A DNA stretch of 64,000 nt. Source: Bradyrhizobium sp. 170 (GTDB taxonomy: Bacteria; Pseudomonadota; Alphaproteobacteria; Rhizobiales; Xanthobacteraceae). The stretch is from positions 8,654,501-8,718,500 of the forward strand of contig NZ_CP064703.1 in assembly GCF_023101085.1 (NCBI RefSeq), written 5' to 3'. Shown here piece by piece: positions 63,375 through 64,000 of this stretch. A program made the translations under genes and the position numbers. Every line of letters starts with the position of its first letter. Position 1 is the first letter of the stretch. The notes under the pieces were generated by a model. It saw only the letters and a program-made list of their open reading frames with translations, made no database searches and was not told the origin of the DNA.

Positions 63375-64000
63375 ATGCGGATTTGCGTTTTCGGTGCGGG
63401 CGCCGTCGGCAGCCATTTTGCGGTGCGGCTCGCACTGGCAGGCCATGACGTTTCCTGCGTGATGCGGGGTGCGCATCTGGACGCCGTGAAAGCCAACGGG
63501 CTGACGCTGCGTGTTGGAAATGGCGAGTTCAAGGCGAAGGTGCGCGCATCGAGCGACCCGGCCGCGCTGGGCCGCCAGGACGCCGTCATCTGCACGTTGA
63601 AAGCCACCGGCCTCTCCATCCTCGCGGACGGGCTGCAGCCGTTGCTCGGCGAAGATACCGCCGTGGTGTTCGCGCAGAATGGCATTCCCTGGTGGTACGG
63701 TATCGGGCTCTCGCCCGGGCATCCGCCGGTGCCGGATCTGGCCTTCCTCGATCCTGGCGGACGCTTGCGCGCCGCGATCCCGAAGCAGCTTATCGTCGGT
63801 GGCGTAGTGTTTTCGTCGAATGAAGTCGTCGCCCCCGGCGTGGTGGCGAACCTTTCGCCTGAGCGCAACCGGCTCCTGATCGGCGAGTGCGACGACCGCG
63901 CCAGCGAGCGGGTCGCGAAACTGCGTGCAGCCCTGAACGAAGCTTCGATCGATTCGCCCAAGGTAACGCAGATCCGCGAGACGATCTGGTCAAAACTCCT
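63375..64000 (+). CDS. 2-dehydropantoate 2-reductase-like protein, cut by window end
   Basis: A ketopantoate-reductase family enzyme, 208 residues visible. The start ATG 63375 opens with MRICVFGAGAVGSHFAVRLA, the NADPH loop. AVICTLKATGLS and AQNGIPWWYG are family motifs, and the catalytic lysine appears in IWSKLL at the edge. In pantothenate synthesis PanE reduces ketopantoate; paralogues act on other 2-keto acids, so the symbol is withheld. The C-terminal domain is outside the window. The upstream 205 bases hold no other gene. Confidence 0.85.
   Translation, partial: MRICVFGAGAVGSHFAVRLALAGHDVSCVMRGAHLDAVKANGLTLRVGNGEFKAKVRASSDPAALGRQDAVICTLKATGLSILADGLQPLLGEDTAVVFAQNGIPWWYGIGLSPGHPPVPDLAFLDPGGRLRAAIPKQLIVGGVVFSSNEVVAPGVVANLSPERNRLLIGECDDRASERVAKLRAALNEASIDSPKVTQIRETIWSKL

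Noticed and set aside
1..64000. tRNA, rRNA and self-splicing introns
   Set aside because: No cloverleaf-like or rRNA-like stretch was seen in any gap; a covariance-model scan would be the decisive test.

Overview
The window looks like chromosomal DNA of a soil or root-associated alphaproteobacterium close to Bradyrhizobium (Nitrobacteraceae). The grounds are the GC-rich coding style, an Irr-like Fur protein next to a sitABCD manganese/iron transporter, PEPxxWA-type sorting tails, several NitT/TauT-type ABC transporters, a gentisate pathway and many small secreted Bradyrhizobium-style proteins. No rRNA, tRNA, CRISPR array or intact mobile element was found. The assignment is inferred from gene content; no search was run.

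Layout. 1-2.1 kb is an AT-richer accessory stretch: a shortened phage terminase small-subunit gene and two PEP-CTERM surface proteins that share tail and terminator. 2.1-13 kb holds housekeeping and envelope genes: a CPA1 antiporter, an MscS channel, methionine aminopeptidase, a beta-propeller protein, a Tat-exported metallo-beta-lactamase-fold enzyme, RadC, then HdeD-like/LapA-like/patatin/GntP. 13-20 kb is a worn region with small enzymes (DUF1326, aldo-keto reductase, DUF6064, DUF3237/NTF2/TetR, ABM), a dead radC 3' fragment, a dead ECF42 sigma-factor 3' fragment and an OprB porin lacking its 5' end. 20-24 kb carries an Irr-like regulator and sitABCD. 24-25.6 kb is an ECF42 sigma factor with its YciI/DGPF partner. 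25.7-31 kb is a NitT/TauT-type ABC operon coupled to a 2-hydroxyacid dehydrogenase and a tandem Inh-domain protein, divergent from a creatininase-family enzyme.

31-37.7 kb has a two-barrel outer-membrane fusion protein, a membrane-anchored glutamate-synthase-like flavoprotein, a second patatin and ferredoxin-NADP reductase. 38-41.4 kb has a translationally coupled pair, a CphA-like ATP-grasp ligase and a FolC/Mur-type ligase, followed by an MDR oxidoreductase; this is the best candidate for an undescribed biosynthetic system. 41.5-45.9 kb is an RND efflux pump. 46-48 kb has GLG1-type cysteine-rich-repeat secreted proteins. 48.2-54.7 kb is an aromatic catabolic cluster that funnels (probably) salicylyl-CoA and 3-hydroxybenzoate into gentisate under a MarR regulator, with a shared AGTATACT element before both arms. 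54.9-59 kb is a second NitT/TauT ABC operon with an FAD oxidoreductase and a divergent LysR. 60-64 kb has an aspartate-dehydrogenase-like enzyme, an enoyl-CoA hydratase, a His/Gly-rich LTXXQ protein and a ketopantoate-reductase-like gene cut by the window end.

Four families of imperfect palindromic intergenic repeats (about 33.9, 36.8, 41.4, 51.0, 54.7, 54.8 and 56.5 kb) sit next to gene ends. At least four decayed or shortened genes lie in the first 20 kb, so that part has been remodelled repeatedly.
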